Below are positions 53,320 to 64,000 of a stretch of DNA of 64,000 nucleotides, piece after piece (within the stretch, counting starts at the first letter, position 1; each line of letters begins with the position of its first letter). The stretch comes from Metarhizium brunneum (Eukaryota > Ascomycota > Sordariomycetes > Hypocreales > Clavicipitaceae). Location of the stretch: assembly GCF_013426205.1 (NCBI RefSeq), contig NC_089427.1:1550001-1614000 (forward strand), written 5' to 3'. A program made the position numbers and the translations under genes. The notes under the pieces are model-generated. The model searched no databases and was not told where the DNA came from. It saw nothing but the letters and a program-made list of their open reading frames with translations.

Positions 53320-54613
53320 ATGCAAAACCCCATTCCGGTCTCGTCTTTGCCGGCGACGGGACGGTTGTTCGTCTTGCTCGGCGCCACAGCCGCCATTGTC
53401 TCCGCCTCACCTTTTCCTCGGAATGCCGTCAACGACTGGGGCTTCTCATTTCTCTTGCGACGAGATGACTGCGCAACGTACTGCGGCTCTGAAAAGCAGT
53501 TTTGTTGTTCTTCCAACCAGGTCTGCACAACCCTAGCCGGCAATGTAGCTACCTGTGCGCCTGGCGGCGGCGGCTCCTACGGCGCATACACTACGACGTG
53601 GACCGAGACGAGGACTTACACGAGTACCATCATGACGAATTGGGCTCCGGCGCCGACTCCGATACCCGGGGTCGATTGCAAACCTCAGAGTCCGGAGCAA
53701 GAAGCCTGCGGGTCGATTTGCTGTGCTGGTTGGCAAACTTGCGCCTTCAAGGGCCAGTGCTCCTCACGGCCGGGATATCAAGAGCCCAGCACCATCGTCA
53801 TCACTTCGGATGGTGTAGTCACGACTCGGTACTCTGCTCCTTACCGAGTCACCGGCACCACGACTGTTATCGGCAGCGGTACTCGAAGCGACCAGTCTTT
53901 CTTCACAGCCACGGCAACCACCACCTCTGCGGGTGCAACTTCCACTAGCGATGGGGATACTATCGGAGCTGATGGCAGCAACAAGGGCGGAACTGGAGGC
54001 GGTTTGAGCGGTGGCGCCATTGCCGGTATTGTTATCGGCACGCTGGCTGGTGTCGCCCTGCTCATGCTTCTCTGCTTCTGCTGCATCGCCCGTGGTATCT
54101 GGAACGCCATCTTTGGCCGGAAAAAGGAAAGGTCTGAAAAGGTCATCATCGAGGAAGATGTCCGCTATTCACGACATGGCAGCCAGGCACCCTCTGCCTA
54201 TTCCCGCCGAGACCGCCATTCTGGATGGTTTGGTGGCCGTCCAACATCTGTCGCTGATCGCCGCCCGAAGAAGTCGGATGGAAAATGGTGGTTGGGCCTT
54301 GCGGGCGCAGCAACGACCCTGTTGGCTTTACTCAACCTCAGAAAGGATAAGAAACCTGCTCGACGGCCGCAGTCTTCACGGTACACTGATTCGTCGTCCT
54401 ACACGTATTCCGACGTTACATACATGAGCCCAAGTAAGTTTATATTGCGACCTGTCTGTGTTCATTCTCCTCTGGTCAAACACTGACCAATTTCTAGGCA
54501 GCTCTAGTTCAGGACGACGAACCCATCGTACCGGTCGAACAGGCCGGAGCCACCGCAGTGATAGCCGTGGCGGAGCCTCCTACTACTCTCGTGCCACCAC
54601 GCGCCGACCCTAG
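53320..54613 (+). CDS. Cysteine-rich single-pass surface protein
   Basis: Exons 53320-54433 and 54498-54613 give 409 aa. A hydrophobic stretch near 15-33 (LFVLLGATAAIVSA) is the signal peptide. The ectodomain has two small cysteine clusters: CATYCGSEKQFCCSSNQVC and EACGSICCAGWQTCAFKGQC. A Ser/Thr-rich stalk likely to be O-glycosylated follows, then Gly-rich GGTGGGLSGGAIAGIVIG leading into one membrane helix (~232-257) with a CFCC juxtamembrane motif. The cytoplasmic tail is basic and Ser/Tyr/Arg-rich. This architecture is shared by fungal wall-stress sensors and many plasma-membrane proteins of unknown function; no Wsc domain is seen, so a sensor role is only a guess. The start at 53320 precedes the signal peptide. 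Confidence 0.78.
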
Positions 54614-55344
54614 ACTGGTTGCTCGATTGAGACGCGTTCCGTGCTCAAACCCCCGTATATTTCGCATTCCGTGGTGAACCCCGTATCTGTATTTTAAGGG
54701 GCACCTTTGTTTTTGTTACCTATAGTTTTCTCTGCATGTAATGAGCTGTGGCGTTTCGGTATTATCTTGTTGCATTTCACAGTTGGCTGGTTTTGACACG
54801 CTGCCCAAGGTCGGCTTTGCTTTCATCAGTATAAAATGGACACGTTTGGGAATGAAGATATGAACTAGAAGACTGGATATGAGGAACATAGAAGATGACG
54901 GTTGCTGGACTTGGACGAAATTCTTTGCACATAGATGACGGATACAACACCTAGGTAGTTTGGCGACTTGCGCCTATAATGGACATGACACCAACCACAT
55001 TTGGTTCCAATTTTCCGTCCTGCTTCTTCGTCTTATAATTTTGTGCAACTGGCGTCGTCATGGAACGCATCGATACGATGGAGCGATTCGAAAGAGCCCC
55101 AATCTGACACGAGTGTTTTACCACTTTCTCTCCAAGCTTGGATCAAGTTCCATCACAGATGATACCGCCTCACAGTTCCTACAACACAAACAAGGCACAG
55201 TCATGCACAAAAAATCGTTACTTTTTAATCAGTTTCTTTTGTAGCCCTTTTGCTACGTGACATGCAAATGGTTAAACCGTCGCCACTCCTGAGACCCAGA
55301 AACGCAAAAGAAACAAGAATTCCGTGTCCGTGCCCCTCCCAATC
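54614..55344. other. Convergent 3' intergenic region
   Basis: 3' UTRs of the surface-protein gene (+) and RPL9 (-). ACACCTAGGTAGTT near 54947 is another copy of a CCTAGGTA motif. No gene is seen. Confidence 0.5.
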
Positions 55345-56426
55345 TTACTCCTCAACGACGTTGCCCTTTTCGGAAACGTACAGACCGTCCAAGAACTGCA
55401 ACCCAAGCGTTAGCAAATCAGTCCTCAACATGTTACGGCTGGTTGCAGACACAGATTGTCACAATGGCTGGTCAACAATCTGCCCTCCTCCCTTCTTTAC
55501 ACCCCGCTGATGAGGTAGGAAAAACAACAGTGATGAAAAACCCACCTTTCGGATATCCTTGTTGCGGACCTTGCAGATCTGCTGGATGTCGGCAGCGCTC
55601 TGCGACACGCGCTCCAGAGAGTTGCCAGACAGGACGAGCTCATCCTTCTGGTTCTTGGACAGCTCGACGTCGACACCCTCCTGCATGACGACCCGGCGGA
55701 CAATCTTCTCGCCGATGAAGTTTCGGATTTCGACTTCCCATAGCCCGGTGTCGTTGCTCTTATCCAGGTTGACGTTGATGGGAAAATGAGCATAAACGTA
55801 TCGCATTTTATACTTGAAACCTTTGGTGACACCGATTACCATGTTCTGGATGATCGATCGGACGGTACGCAGCGTGGCGACATTCTTACGGTTGCCGTGG
55901 TGGATCTCGATCGAGATGGTGTTCTTCTTGGGGTGGCCGAAGTTGACGGCCAAGTGGCCGAGGTCCTTGACGAGCTTGCCTATTCGTGTATGTCAGAAAA
56001 GGTCCTTGGCTGATGGGGTGGCTTTTTTTTTCACAGAAGGCCATGTCGCTGTTAGTGTGTCGTACCTCGGGGACCCTCGACGGTCACGATTCTCGTCTTG
56101 ATGGCAACCTTGACTATAGGTGTGTTAGTGTCGTGTTACGAAATAAATTTGCCGTTCGGTCCAAATTGCGCCGTGAATTCGTCGTCGGAAATTTTCGATA
56201 CCACTGCCAGTCGTTCGGTGTCGGTTTTCCAAATGCAATTCCTCTCCTTGTCTTTCAATTTAATATCTTTCGTTGCAGCGTCGGACTGGCGGGCATCAAA
56301 ATTTCCAACTTCGAAAATACAGCGGACAGTTTGGACTCTTTTTTTTTCGGAATCGATCAAAGTAAGAAATTGGTACGTACCCCCCTCGGGGATTTCAAGG
56401 ATCTCCTGAGAATGAATGTACTTCAT
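55345..56426 (-). CDS. rpl9: 60S ribosomal protein uL6 (RPL9)
   Basis: Exons 56426-56381, 56113-56066, 55979-55546 and 55395-55345 give 192 aa, the normal length for eukaryotic uL6. Two small 5' exons encode [15 protein letters not shown] and [17 protein letters not shown]; the long third exon has [20 protein letters not shown] and the two repeated L6 folds; the last exon gives [16 protein letters not shown]. uL6 sits near the GTPase-associated centre of the large subunit. A long first intron (267 bp) near the start codon is typical of fungal ribosomal protein genes. The pyrimidine- and intron-rich 5' end is the reason no single long frame shows the start. Confidence 0.96.
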
Positions 56427-57088
56427 CCTGCCGGTTGTGAGTTGTGGATGTCGGGAGGTGAGGAGGTTGTCGTAGGTCGTCGGCTGCGGTCACGACAAAT
56501 TGTTGGCGAAATCGTGTGGGCGGGAAAAGTTCTAGGGCTCGCTTCACGTGAGCACAGAAATTGCGGGTGGCCGAGATTGAGCCGTGAGGGCAGGTGGTGG
56601 GGGGGCGAAACGAGCTACGTGATCTCACACGTGACTCATCCGATACTCCAGGGCCCACTTTGGTTGATGTTTGGTTGATAGATCTCCAGGTTGTTTTGAC
56701 TTGTAACCATTCCGCGTCAACAGGTCAATCCAATAAAAGTCAAAATAAAATCATGGTGGTTTTCCACTGTCTGACTTTCAAATGTAGATGATAGAATTGA
56801 AGTTATTTCAGTCGACACATCACGTAATTTTCACCTTTGGGCGAGCGAGACAGCTCATCGATCGGTTCCGTCTCGAACATCCGAGCTTCGGTGGGGAGCT
56901 CCGGATCCCCCATTCGTCCCAAACAGTACGTCAGCGTCGTTGACACACCTTCACGAATCACCACGACATCACCAGTTCACCTCCACCGGCGCCCATCTGT
57001 TCCTCGCGGACTCCTCGCGGACTCCTCGTGTGCCATCCCGCCTCCGTCAACACTCCCAAGGCGCCGTGTACGTCCTCTTTTCCCCATA
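56427..57088. other. Divergent promoter, RPL9 / VPS26
   Basis: About 660 bp drives two divergent housekeeping genes. The open frame upstream of the VPS26 ATG (from 56837) is not conserved in character and is treated as 5' leader. No other feature. Confidence 0.5.
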
Positions 57089-58138
57089 ATGTCGTACTTC
57101 TTCTCCACCCCCGTCGACATCGACGTCGTTCTCGAGGATGCCGACGACCGCTCCATGGTCGACGTCAAACTCGACAAGAACCGCCGCGAAAAGGCTCCCC
57201 TCTACATGGACGGCGAATCCGTCAAGGGTGCCGTCACCGTCCGCCCCAAGGATGGCAAGCGCCTCGAGCACACGGGCATCAAGGTGCAATTCATCGGCAC
57301 CATTGAAATGTTCTTTGACCGTGGCAACCACTACGAATTCCTCTCGCTGAACCAAGAACTCGCCGCCCCCGGTGAGCTGCAACACCCGCAGACCTTCGAC
57401 TTCAACTTCAAAAACGTCGAGAAGCAGTACGAGTCGTACAACGGCATCAACGTCAAGCTGCGGTACTTTGTGCGCGTCACCGTGTCCCGCCGCATGGCCG
57501 ACGTCATTCGTGAAAAGGACATTTGGGTCTACAGCTACCGCATTCCGCCCGAGATGAATAGCAGCATTAAGATGGACGTCGGCATCGAGGACTGTCTTCA
57601 CATCGAGTTCGAGTACAGCAAGAGCAAATACCACCTCAAGGATGTCATTGTCGGCCGCATCTACTTTTTGTTGGTCCGGCTGAAGATTAAGCACATGGAG
57701 CTGTCCATTATTCGAAGAGAAACGACGGGCGCCGCGCCGAATCAGTACAACGAGAGCGAGACGCTGGTGAGGTTTGAGATCATGGACGGTTCGCCGTCGA
57801 GGGGGGAGACCATTCCTATTAGGCTGTTCTTGGGAGGTTTCGACTTGACGCCTACGTTTCGGGATGTGAATAAGAAGTTCTCGACGAGATATTACCTCAG
57901 TTTGGTCCTGATTGATGAGGGTGAGTTACTCCTTTTTCTGTGGTGCGTATATCCCAGCGCAGTCACAGTGTCGCTGACATGTCTAGATGCCCGTCGGTAC
58001 TTCAAGCAATCCGAAATCATTTTGTACCGCCAAGCTCCCGACGGCCTCGCCGAAAACACCGCCGGCGGTTTGCAGCCTCTTCCGGCTCCCAACGAAGCCA
58101 AATTAGCCGCCGCTCAAGCTGCTGCTGCCCAAGGATAG
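57089..58138 (+). CDS. vps26: Retromer subunit VPS26
   Basis: Exons 57089-57920 and 57987-58138 give 327 aa. The arrestin-like two-domain fold is evident: FSTPVDIDVVLED at the start, YMDGESVKGAVTVRPKDGKRLEHTGIKVQFIG, NHYEFLSLNQELAAPGEL, YESYNGINVKLRYFVRVTV, CLHIEFEYSKSKYHLKDVIVGRIYF, MELSIIRRE, and GETIPIRLFLGGFDLTPTFRDVNKKFSTRYYLSLVLIDEDARRYFKQ across the intron. It binds VPS35 and sorting nexins on endosomes and returns cargo to the Golgi. The intron is 66 bp, in phase and stopless. The C-terminal Ala/Gln tail is typical of fungi. The frame is open upstream to 56837, but MSYFF is the conserved start. Confidence 0.96.
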   Translation: MSYFFSTPVDIDVVLEDADDRSMVDVKLDKNRREKAPLYMDGESVKGAVTVRPKDGKRLEHTGIKVQFIGTIEMFFDRGNHYEFLSLNQELAAPGELQHPQTFDFNFKNVEKQYESYNGINVKLRYFVRVTVSRRMADVIREKDIWVYSYRIPPEMNSSIKMDVGIEDCLHIEFEYSKSKYHLKDVIVGRIYFLLVRLKIKHMELSIIRRETTGAAPNQYNESETLVRFEIMDGSPSRGETIPIRLFLGGFDLTPTFRDVNKKFSTRYYLSLVLIDEGELLLFLWCVYPSAVTVSLTCLDARRYFKQSEIILYRQAPDGLAENTAGGLQPLPAPNEAKLAAAQAAAAQG

Positions 58139-58469
58139 GGGGTCCAAGACCGAGGACCATGCACCAAGGGGCCCCCTTTGCTTTTGTCACATGTTTATAA
58201 TTCCCAAGTGTTCTTCTAGCATAGGGCTCGGCGTTAGGGGTAGTTACTGAAGGAGGCGATATTCTTCCTGTCGGCTGGCAAGCCAATGGGTGGGCCACCA
58301 TCCTGAAAATTACAGACAGATATTCAAACATGGTTATTTTCTCTTTATTAACCTTCCTCGTAATGCCTCACGTACCATTTCGTCCCAAGGTATCTAGATC
58401 GTGAAAATTTCTGCCAAAAAATATTTTACACATGCCTCTGCCGTCTCAATTCACACACTAGCATACCGT
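58139..58469. other. Convergent 3' region
   Basis: 3' UTRs of VPS26 (+) and NUP120 (-). No gene is seen. Confidence 0.5.
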
Positions 58470-61400
58470 TTATAACTCCATTACATCGCCCGCCTCGAAA
58501 CCAAATTGGTTGTTCTGGATCGCCGCAATTCTGTCAAGCTCATTCTGGTATTGTTTGCGAATATCTGCCAGCGACACCACCTTTCGTTTGCTGGCACCAT
58601 CTCCATTTTGGTGGAGCGCTGGTGCTCCCTCGTCGAATATCCACGCTTGCTGTGGTTCAACACAGCTGAGGGCATTAATAAGAAGCAAGTACTGGCGTGT
58701 CACCGGAGTATCCAAAACATCGTCGCCCGTAATCTTATCCCCCTCGCCGGCCAGTTTTAGTTTCTGGATGCGGTCTAGGAGAACTGATGCAGCTCCGCGG
58801 TAATTGTTGCGCTTGATACGCCATGAGTACAACACTTGATGATACGGGAATCCCTGCACTACATCGGTCGAATTTCGGCACCGGTCGGCTAGTATGTCAT
58901 CTACTTCTTGTTGCAGGCCGGGGAAAGGCAACGACACCAGTTCCATGCTGTGACATGTTTCGCACATCTTGTCCACAAGCTTTCGCAGGCTCGAGTGCTT
59001 CAAGGCATCGTCTTTGATGGAGAGCAGGCTTGTGTGAGCGAGCTCAAATTGTGATGTGACCAAAGCAGCATTGAATAGACGACTCAGCATCTCAACCTTC
59101 GCAGATGAACTATCCTTGACAGCATCCAGGAATTGCATCGCCAGCCTAGCAAAGTCGACCACGTATGAATACGCCTTTTGTGCTTCGTATTGCGCAACAA
59201 TGTGGGAATAATACATTGCCTGGCCGTTGTTGAGGAGATTCCACTCTGTATCTCCCAAGAGCCCGCAGCTGTGTCTGTCGCTGGGGACTGTTTTAGTGCC
59301 TAAAACTGTCAGTCAATATTGACGCTATCATAACGCCAGAAGGTAAACTTACCCATTCCAATGGCTGCCCTTCTAAAACTGATTGCTGCTGACTCAAAGT
59401 CGTTGAGTGCCAATTGAACTCGGCCCAGCACATAGACAGAGAATGGGTTTTGGTCGCTAAACGGAACAAGCTCAAGAGCCAAATCGGCTCGGTCTTGTTT
59501 TATGAGTGCACATTGGATAAGTGCCGGAGAGACTTCGATGTCGCTGTCTGGCGCACATAGGTTTGTTATGATATCCGCGAGGCTGCTAGAGAGAGGTTCC
59601 TTTTTGAGATTATCAAAGCCGAGAAGGTGCCCGAGGTTGGCCTCGAGAGCAGTCACTGTCTGGGTGCTGTCGTCGCCAACCTTCTTGGACTGTGACGCTC
59701 GGTCGCCATGGGACAGAGGGATTGACAACTCGGTATGTGCCAGCCACTTCAAGAGTCCCAGCCTCTTAAGTGCGCTGATGAGTTTCCGATATACTGATCC
59801 AATATCGACACGGTTGTGCAAGGCGTCCTCTTCATTGTCAAATTCAAACTCCATGTGAACAAGAAGAATTACCTGGCTGAAGCAAACATTCCATTGCAAC
59901 GCAATGGCATCTTGAACGCCCTTCATAACGAGTTTCTGCCCAAATTCCGTCAAGGGGTAACGTAAATGCCGCCGTCTCGCTTCCAAGGGAGCAGCCATCA
60001 GGTCTAAAACATGAGCATACAAATCGTCGTCGACAATGGCGAAATTAGCGCCGAGCACATCAACAACCTGTGCACAGTCCTCATCAGTGATGCCCCTCCA
60101 GAAGCCAGCCTTGTCGGAAAAGTACTGGATGCGCTCCAAATCGGTTTTGGATGATTCGTCGAAGATTTCTTGTCTTAATGCAGCCTGAGCTAACTGGACA
60201 TGATTGTCTGAGAAACCGTCCACAAAGGACAGCGCGGCGTTAACCAGGGCCGCCTTGCTAGCGTTCTCCTCATCAGGAGAGCCAAGATTGTGATAAAGCC
60301 GCTCCAAATCACTGCATAGTCGGATGGCAGAGACAAGATCGGTGCAGATTACCCAAGCCATGTCAGTCTCGGGATCAAAGGCCAAACCAATAGCCTCTCC
60401 ACGCTGACGGTCCAGCTCGGCTAAGAGTCTGTAGAATCTGCGCCATTGAATTTCACCAGATGCTCTAAACTGCTCGTAATCCATGGCCCCCGATGCGCCG
60501 CGCTCCAGTGAAGCCGTTGCACCCAAGACTGAGCAAATAGACTCAGCAAGACCACGACCCTTGCCGTTGCTGCCATCCTTTGATGTCCCCAGGCCGCGCT
60601 CGTATATCGACAAAGCTGTCTCGAGTGTTGCCTTTGTAAATCGTCCTGGTTGCAGAATGCACTGTAGCCATTTCTCTGTCACATCGGTTGAGTCGCACGG
60701 CCCGGACGTTTGAACTGGCATAGTTCCAGCGTCAGGGTACACGCCATCCCAGTTTTCCTCCCACGACTGCGCCATGTTTTTTCTATCCAGCTCAAGTCGC
60801 TTGACTCTGTAGGACATGTTGTTCTTCCACAGCGTCCACAGGTTAATAGACCCTTCCGCAGGTGACGCAAGAATGAAGTCAGCCAGCGTCCAGATATCGG
60901 AAGATGATGGCGTAGATGGTATTAGCGTGGTCTTTGGGAAGAGATCTTCTACAATGACAGTGTGTGCGTCCTTGGCAATAATCTTCCAAAACTTAAATTC
61001 GCCCACGCCGATGGGAGAGTACGTGGCGCAAATTCGTTGTCCCTGGTTGTGTCCAACTAGTTGAACCAGATTTGACTGAGAGGGGTCGATGGACCATTTT
61101 CCAACCTGTTGAGGCGTACGCTCCACGTTGAGTAAGTCACCAGTGAAAAGAATCTGACCATCATTAACATTCCAAATACGAATTCGGTGGTCGAGACAAA
61201 TTGTTATGGCAAAAAGACAGCCTTCCAGCCCAAAATCTGTCACTTCGATGGACGTCGCAGCACTGTATTCCATATTGACTTTTCCGTGCTTGATCGTATG
61301 ATTCCCCTGGAATGGCAACAAACTTCGTAGATTTTGAGCCCAGCCTTGAACGTTGAAGAATGACTCCTTCCAAAGACCAGACGATGCTACACCTCGTTAG

Positions 61401-62069
61401 AAAAAAAGAATGACAAAGGTTCAAGACAAACTCACAGTCATCATGTTTTGTCTTGTCAAAGCGAATCATTCCACCATCGCTCACTGTAACGAGTAAAGTA
61501 TTGGCCGTCACAGCCACCAACCTATGTGGGCTCTTGAAGCCAAGTCCTGCCGGCGACTGAACCTTGCAAAGTTCTGAAAGAACCGCATCGATGGCTGTCC
61601 TCTTTCTGAAGAACTCGGGTCGCAGCGTAAAAGTGTACAGCTGCGAAGACTGGTCCAGCACATAAACGCAAAGCGCATCGTGTTCTTCCGGGTCAGAGAA
61701 TGCCACACAACCGGATTGAATCGGCACGGAAAAGTTGAAGTTTAGCACAAGAGGCGCATCGGGAGTCTTGTCTTTTTTGCAAACGTCGGCGGCTCGAATG
61801 CTCAATACAGCTCCGTCCTCCAAAACTCGCCAGAGGAAGCTGCGAGGCGTATCGTGCCATTTGCGATGATAAATTGATGAGTTGATGGATAGATTTTTCA
61901 ATCGAAACGTCGTCTCGTCCTCAGATAATGATTCGTGGGTAGTGCGTCGTTGGCTGCGCCCGTTGCCATTTTTCGAGGGCACCCGGATGCTCACAATCGA
62001 CGATGGCGCAGGAGGCTCGATGTTCAAGCGGGTCTCTTTGAAGAGATATTGAATGTCGCCAGAATCCAT
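58470..62069 (-). CDS. nup120: Nucleoporin NUP120 (Nup160 family, Y-complex)
   Basis: Exons 62069-61436, 61386-59353 and 59299-58470 give 1165 aa. The N-terminal half is a beta-propeller (LWRVLEDGAVLSIRAAD, SSGLWKESFF, TDFGLEGCLFAITICLDHRIRIWNV); the C-terminal half is the alpha-helical Nup120/160 domain (QVLYSWRIKRNNYRGAASVLLDRIQKL, TRQYLLLINALSCV). The protein belongs to the Nup84 (Y) complex that scaffolds nuclear pores. The first intron has two in-frame acceptors 6 bp apart (ACGAG and GTGTAG); the second fits the CTAAC branch-point distance better and gives DDSSSGLWKES. Only three exons cover 3.6 kb. Size matches fungal Nup120. Confidence 0.9.
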
Positions 62070-62540
62070 CTCGCCTCCATAAAGGAATCCCGGTCCCTGG
62101 TTAATAGGGGTGGAGGGAGAGAAGCAGATTCTTGTGAGTGTTGGGACGGTTGCTGGCGAGAGGTGATCGCGTTAGATGGCAGAAATTCAGATCGAAACTT
62201 GACGTCGAGACGACGCTAACCCAAAATAGAAATCAGCTCCCCACCACCATACCCTACAGCACAACAAAGGCAGCTATACCGCCTGAATTCTATTTACCGT
62301 AAATAGCATCGAGACTGTTGAAGTATAACTGTGAATAAGAACACTTGGAAAAATCATCTCGTATTCCTATTAAACAATTCATTGGTGAGTATTTTGTATG
62401 TCGTAGATTCCATTGAAGTATCTTCATATCTGTGACATCACGATTCGTATTGTCTATGAGTATAAATATGTAGATACAACAAAGACACCAATATAACGCC
62501 TATATCATGCAAACCCAATCAGACTCGGCCAACCTCATAC
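62070..62540. other. Intergenic region between NUP120 and RAD51
   Basis: Promoter of NUP120 and 3' side of RAD51 (both genes on the minus strand). AT-rich from 62300 on. No gene. Confidence 0.5.
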
Positions 62541-63696
62541 CTAATCCTTCTCCATATCCTTCGGAGCAGGGTCGCCAATACCATCCTCATTGATAGCAAA
62601 CAACGTATCGCTCTCAGGCAGACACGGACTATCATAGATTTTGGCGATTCTTGTCTCACCGCGTCCCTTCTTCAAGCTGATACGAGTCGTGCTAGCGTGG
62701 GCAATAATATTGCCACCGATGGGCTTCTTTGGGTCGGGGTTGAACATGGAGCTTGGTCCACCGTCGACCTGAGCGACAACCTGGTTGGTGATCACCACAG
62801 CAATTCCGAACTCATCAGCCAATCTCTGTAGCGTACGCATAAACTTTGCCAAATGTGTCTGTCGGTTGGATAGCTCTCCACGACCACAGAAATCTGTACG
62901 ATACAGAGCAGTTGCACTGTCAACGACGAGCAATGAGAACCGGGTCTCACACATCATGGCAGCAGCTTGATTCAGCAGTTGAAGCTGATGGTCAGAGTTG
63001 TAAGCACGAGCATAAGCCACATTGTCTAAAACCTCCTCTCCAGATAGCCCAAAGCGGTTGGCGACGGCAAGGAGTCGCACTGGTCGAAAAGTTCCCTCGG
63101 TGTCAATATACAGACACTTGCCCTCACCACCGCCCATGTCAAAAGGCAGCTGACACGTCACAGCCAACGTGTGGCAAATCTGGCTCTTTCCGGTTCTGAA
63201 TTCGCCAAATAACTCGGTGACTGAGCCAGTTTCGATGCCGCCCGCGAGAAGTGTGTCCAAGTTCTTGGATCCCGTTGTGATGGAAATGAGTTCGCTTCGT
63301 CGCTGATGCATCTCGGTGGCGGTCGTGAACCCCATGGGAACAAGTTTGGAGGCTTGGAAGGGAATGAGTTTCAAAGACCCGCAAGAAGTGATTAAAACAA
63401 CGAACCTTCTCCCAGAATCTTCTGTGCTTTTTGTTCCGAAATGCCTTTTATTTGTTCCAGCATTCGACGAGGAGTATATGCCACAGACTCCACCGTATTA
63501 AATCCGCCATCCATGACGAGTTGAATGTCGCGTTTTGTTAAACCAGCAATTCCCTAGAGTTTGAAGGTCAATACCCTCGTTCACTCGCGTACAATATAAG
63601 ATAAGTTACCTCCAAGGCTGTGAGCGGCGTGGGAGCTCCAGGTCCTGTCATGCCACCATCGTCACCCGCTTGGGCTTCGTCGTATTCGTCAGCCAT
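62541..63696 (-). CDS. rad51: RAD51 recombinase
   Basis: Exons 63696-63610, 63553-63406 and 63352-62541 give 348 aa. The acidic start [15 protein letters not shown] is followed by the helix-hairpin-helix domain ([30 protein letters not shown]), the linker [19 protein letters not shown] with the FTTA-type polymerisation motif, and the ATPase core: Walker [10 protein letters not shown], Walker [11 protein letters not shown], and a terminal [13 protein letters not shown] that distinguishes RAD51 from DMC1. It forms the nucleoprotein filament for strand exchange in homologous recombination. The DNA-binding loop region [20 protein letters not shown] is present. It is divergent from the gene at the right edge, with 268 bp between start codons. 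Confidence 0.96.
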
Positions 63697-63964
63697 TTTG
63701 ACGTGTATGAAATTTGCAACAAAGCGACCAATCCTCGGTAAAAAGTTGCAATTTGGGTCGAGGGCGAAGAAGTGAGAAACAACCTGAGGCCGTGAAGATT
63801 TGTAATGGTGTTGATATGACAAGCGCGTTAACACGCGTCGCAGGTCAGGCATCAACTCCACCCGTTAGACGCCAAGACACGTGATCAATCAAAGTGGGAG
63901 GCAACAATTCTGCGGTCACTCGCCCACTTCCAATTCTACTAACTTGTAATTTCATCTCACAAAC
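63697..63964. promoter_or_regulatory. Short bidirectional promoter, RAD51 / right-edge gene
   Basis: 268 bp separate the RAD51 ATG (minus) from the ATG at 63965 (plus), so the two genes probably share a promoter. It contains AACACGCGTCG and ACACGTGATC near 63830-63885; ACGCGT is the MluI cell-cycle box of MBF/SBF-regulated S-phase genes in yeasts, which would suit RAD51. The link is inferred. Confidence 0.4.
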
Positions 63965-64000
63965 ATGCACGGTCATCGAAAGGCAAGTGATTGTTGTATC
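63965..64000 (+). CDS. Start of a gene cut by the window edge (partial)
   Basis: ACAAACATG in good context begins MHGHRK and is followed by AAAG|GCAAGT, which looks like a GC-type donor after only 18 coding bases. Too little remains to name the product. A continuing open frame (ASDCCI) is the alternative. Confidence 0.3.
   Translation, partial: MHGHRKASDCCI

Noticed and set aside
63893..63930. AGTGGGAGGCAA followed by ATTCTGC, resembling both ends of the TIR element
   Set aside because: Twelve matching bases at one end and a weak match at the other, in a shared promoter, with no internal blocks or TA flanks; may be chance or a deleted relic.

Overview
The window is nuclear DNA of a filamentous ascomycete (Pezizomycotina, most likely Sordariomycetes/Hypocreales; the order is inferred from protein character, not from a search). 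The evidence is short 55-160 bp introns with GTAAGT/GTATGT-type donors and CTAAC/CTGAC-like branch points, typical fungal housekeeping proteins, and no operon structure. Coding sequences were rebuilt by joining exons by hand. Exon coordinates are in each entry and every joined model keeps frame.

Layout. 0.9-7.2 kb: BUB2-type TBC GAP, a long PAQR/IZH3-like receptor (convergent with BUB2) and a THOC5-like THO subunit. 7.2-11 kb: gene-poor, with one small TIR element. 11-17.6 kb: a fungal family-2 glycosyltransferase, a DJ-1/PfpI protein and the nucleolar FKBP prolyl isomerase FPR4. 18.5-22.9 kb: an NDR-like kinase with two Trp-to-amber stops (pseudogene) convergent with an ISC1-type sphingolipid phospholipase C. 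24.7-30.3 kb: a dimeric alpha/beta-barrel (ABM-like) protein, a triple-KH RNA-binding protein with a GC-AG intron, and a CENP-K-like kinetochore protein. 30.5-34.9 kb: a stand-alone copia-type Gag gene, a second TIR element, dUTPase, and pyridoxal kinase with an 11-bp microexon. 35.7-43.9 kb: endopolyphosphatase, an accessory gap with a truncated deaminase, an unrecognised protein with an internal duplication, and a zinc alcohol dehydrogenase. 44-48 kb: accessory stretch holding a spliced 61-aa secreted 8-cysteine protein, a possible disordered-protein gene and a third TIR element. 48.1-63.7 kb: dense housekeeping block with glycine cleavage T-protein, V-ATPase subunit H, a Cys-rich single-pass surface protein, ribosomal protein uL6 (RPL9), VPS26, NUP120 and RAD51. 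The first 36 bases of another gene lie at the right edge.

Most genes are unrelated single-copy housekeeping functions and do not form a pathway. The unusual content sits in the gaps: a three-copy, 121-141 bp TA-flanked MITE family with mimp/impala-like ends; a strongly over-represented 9-mer (TACGGAGTA) found inside one MITE copy and directly abutting another; a WAP-like cysteine-rich secreted peptide hidden by introns; a solo Gag gene; and a recently broken kinase.
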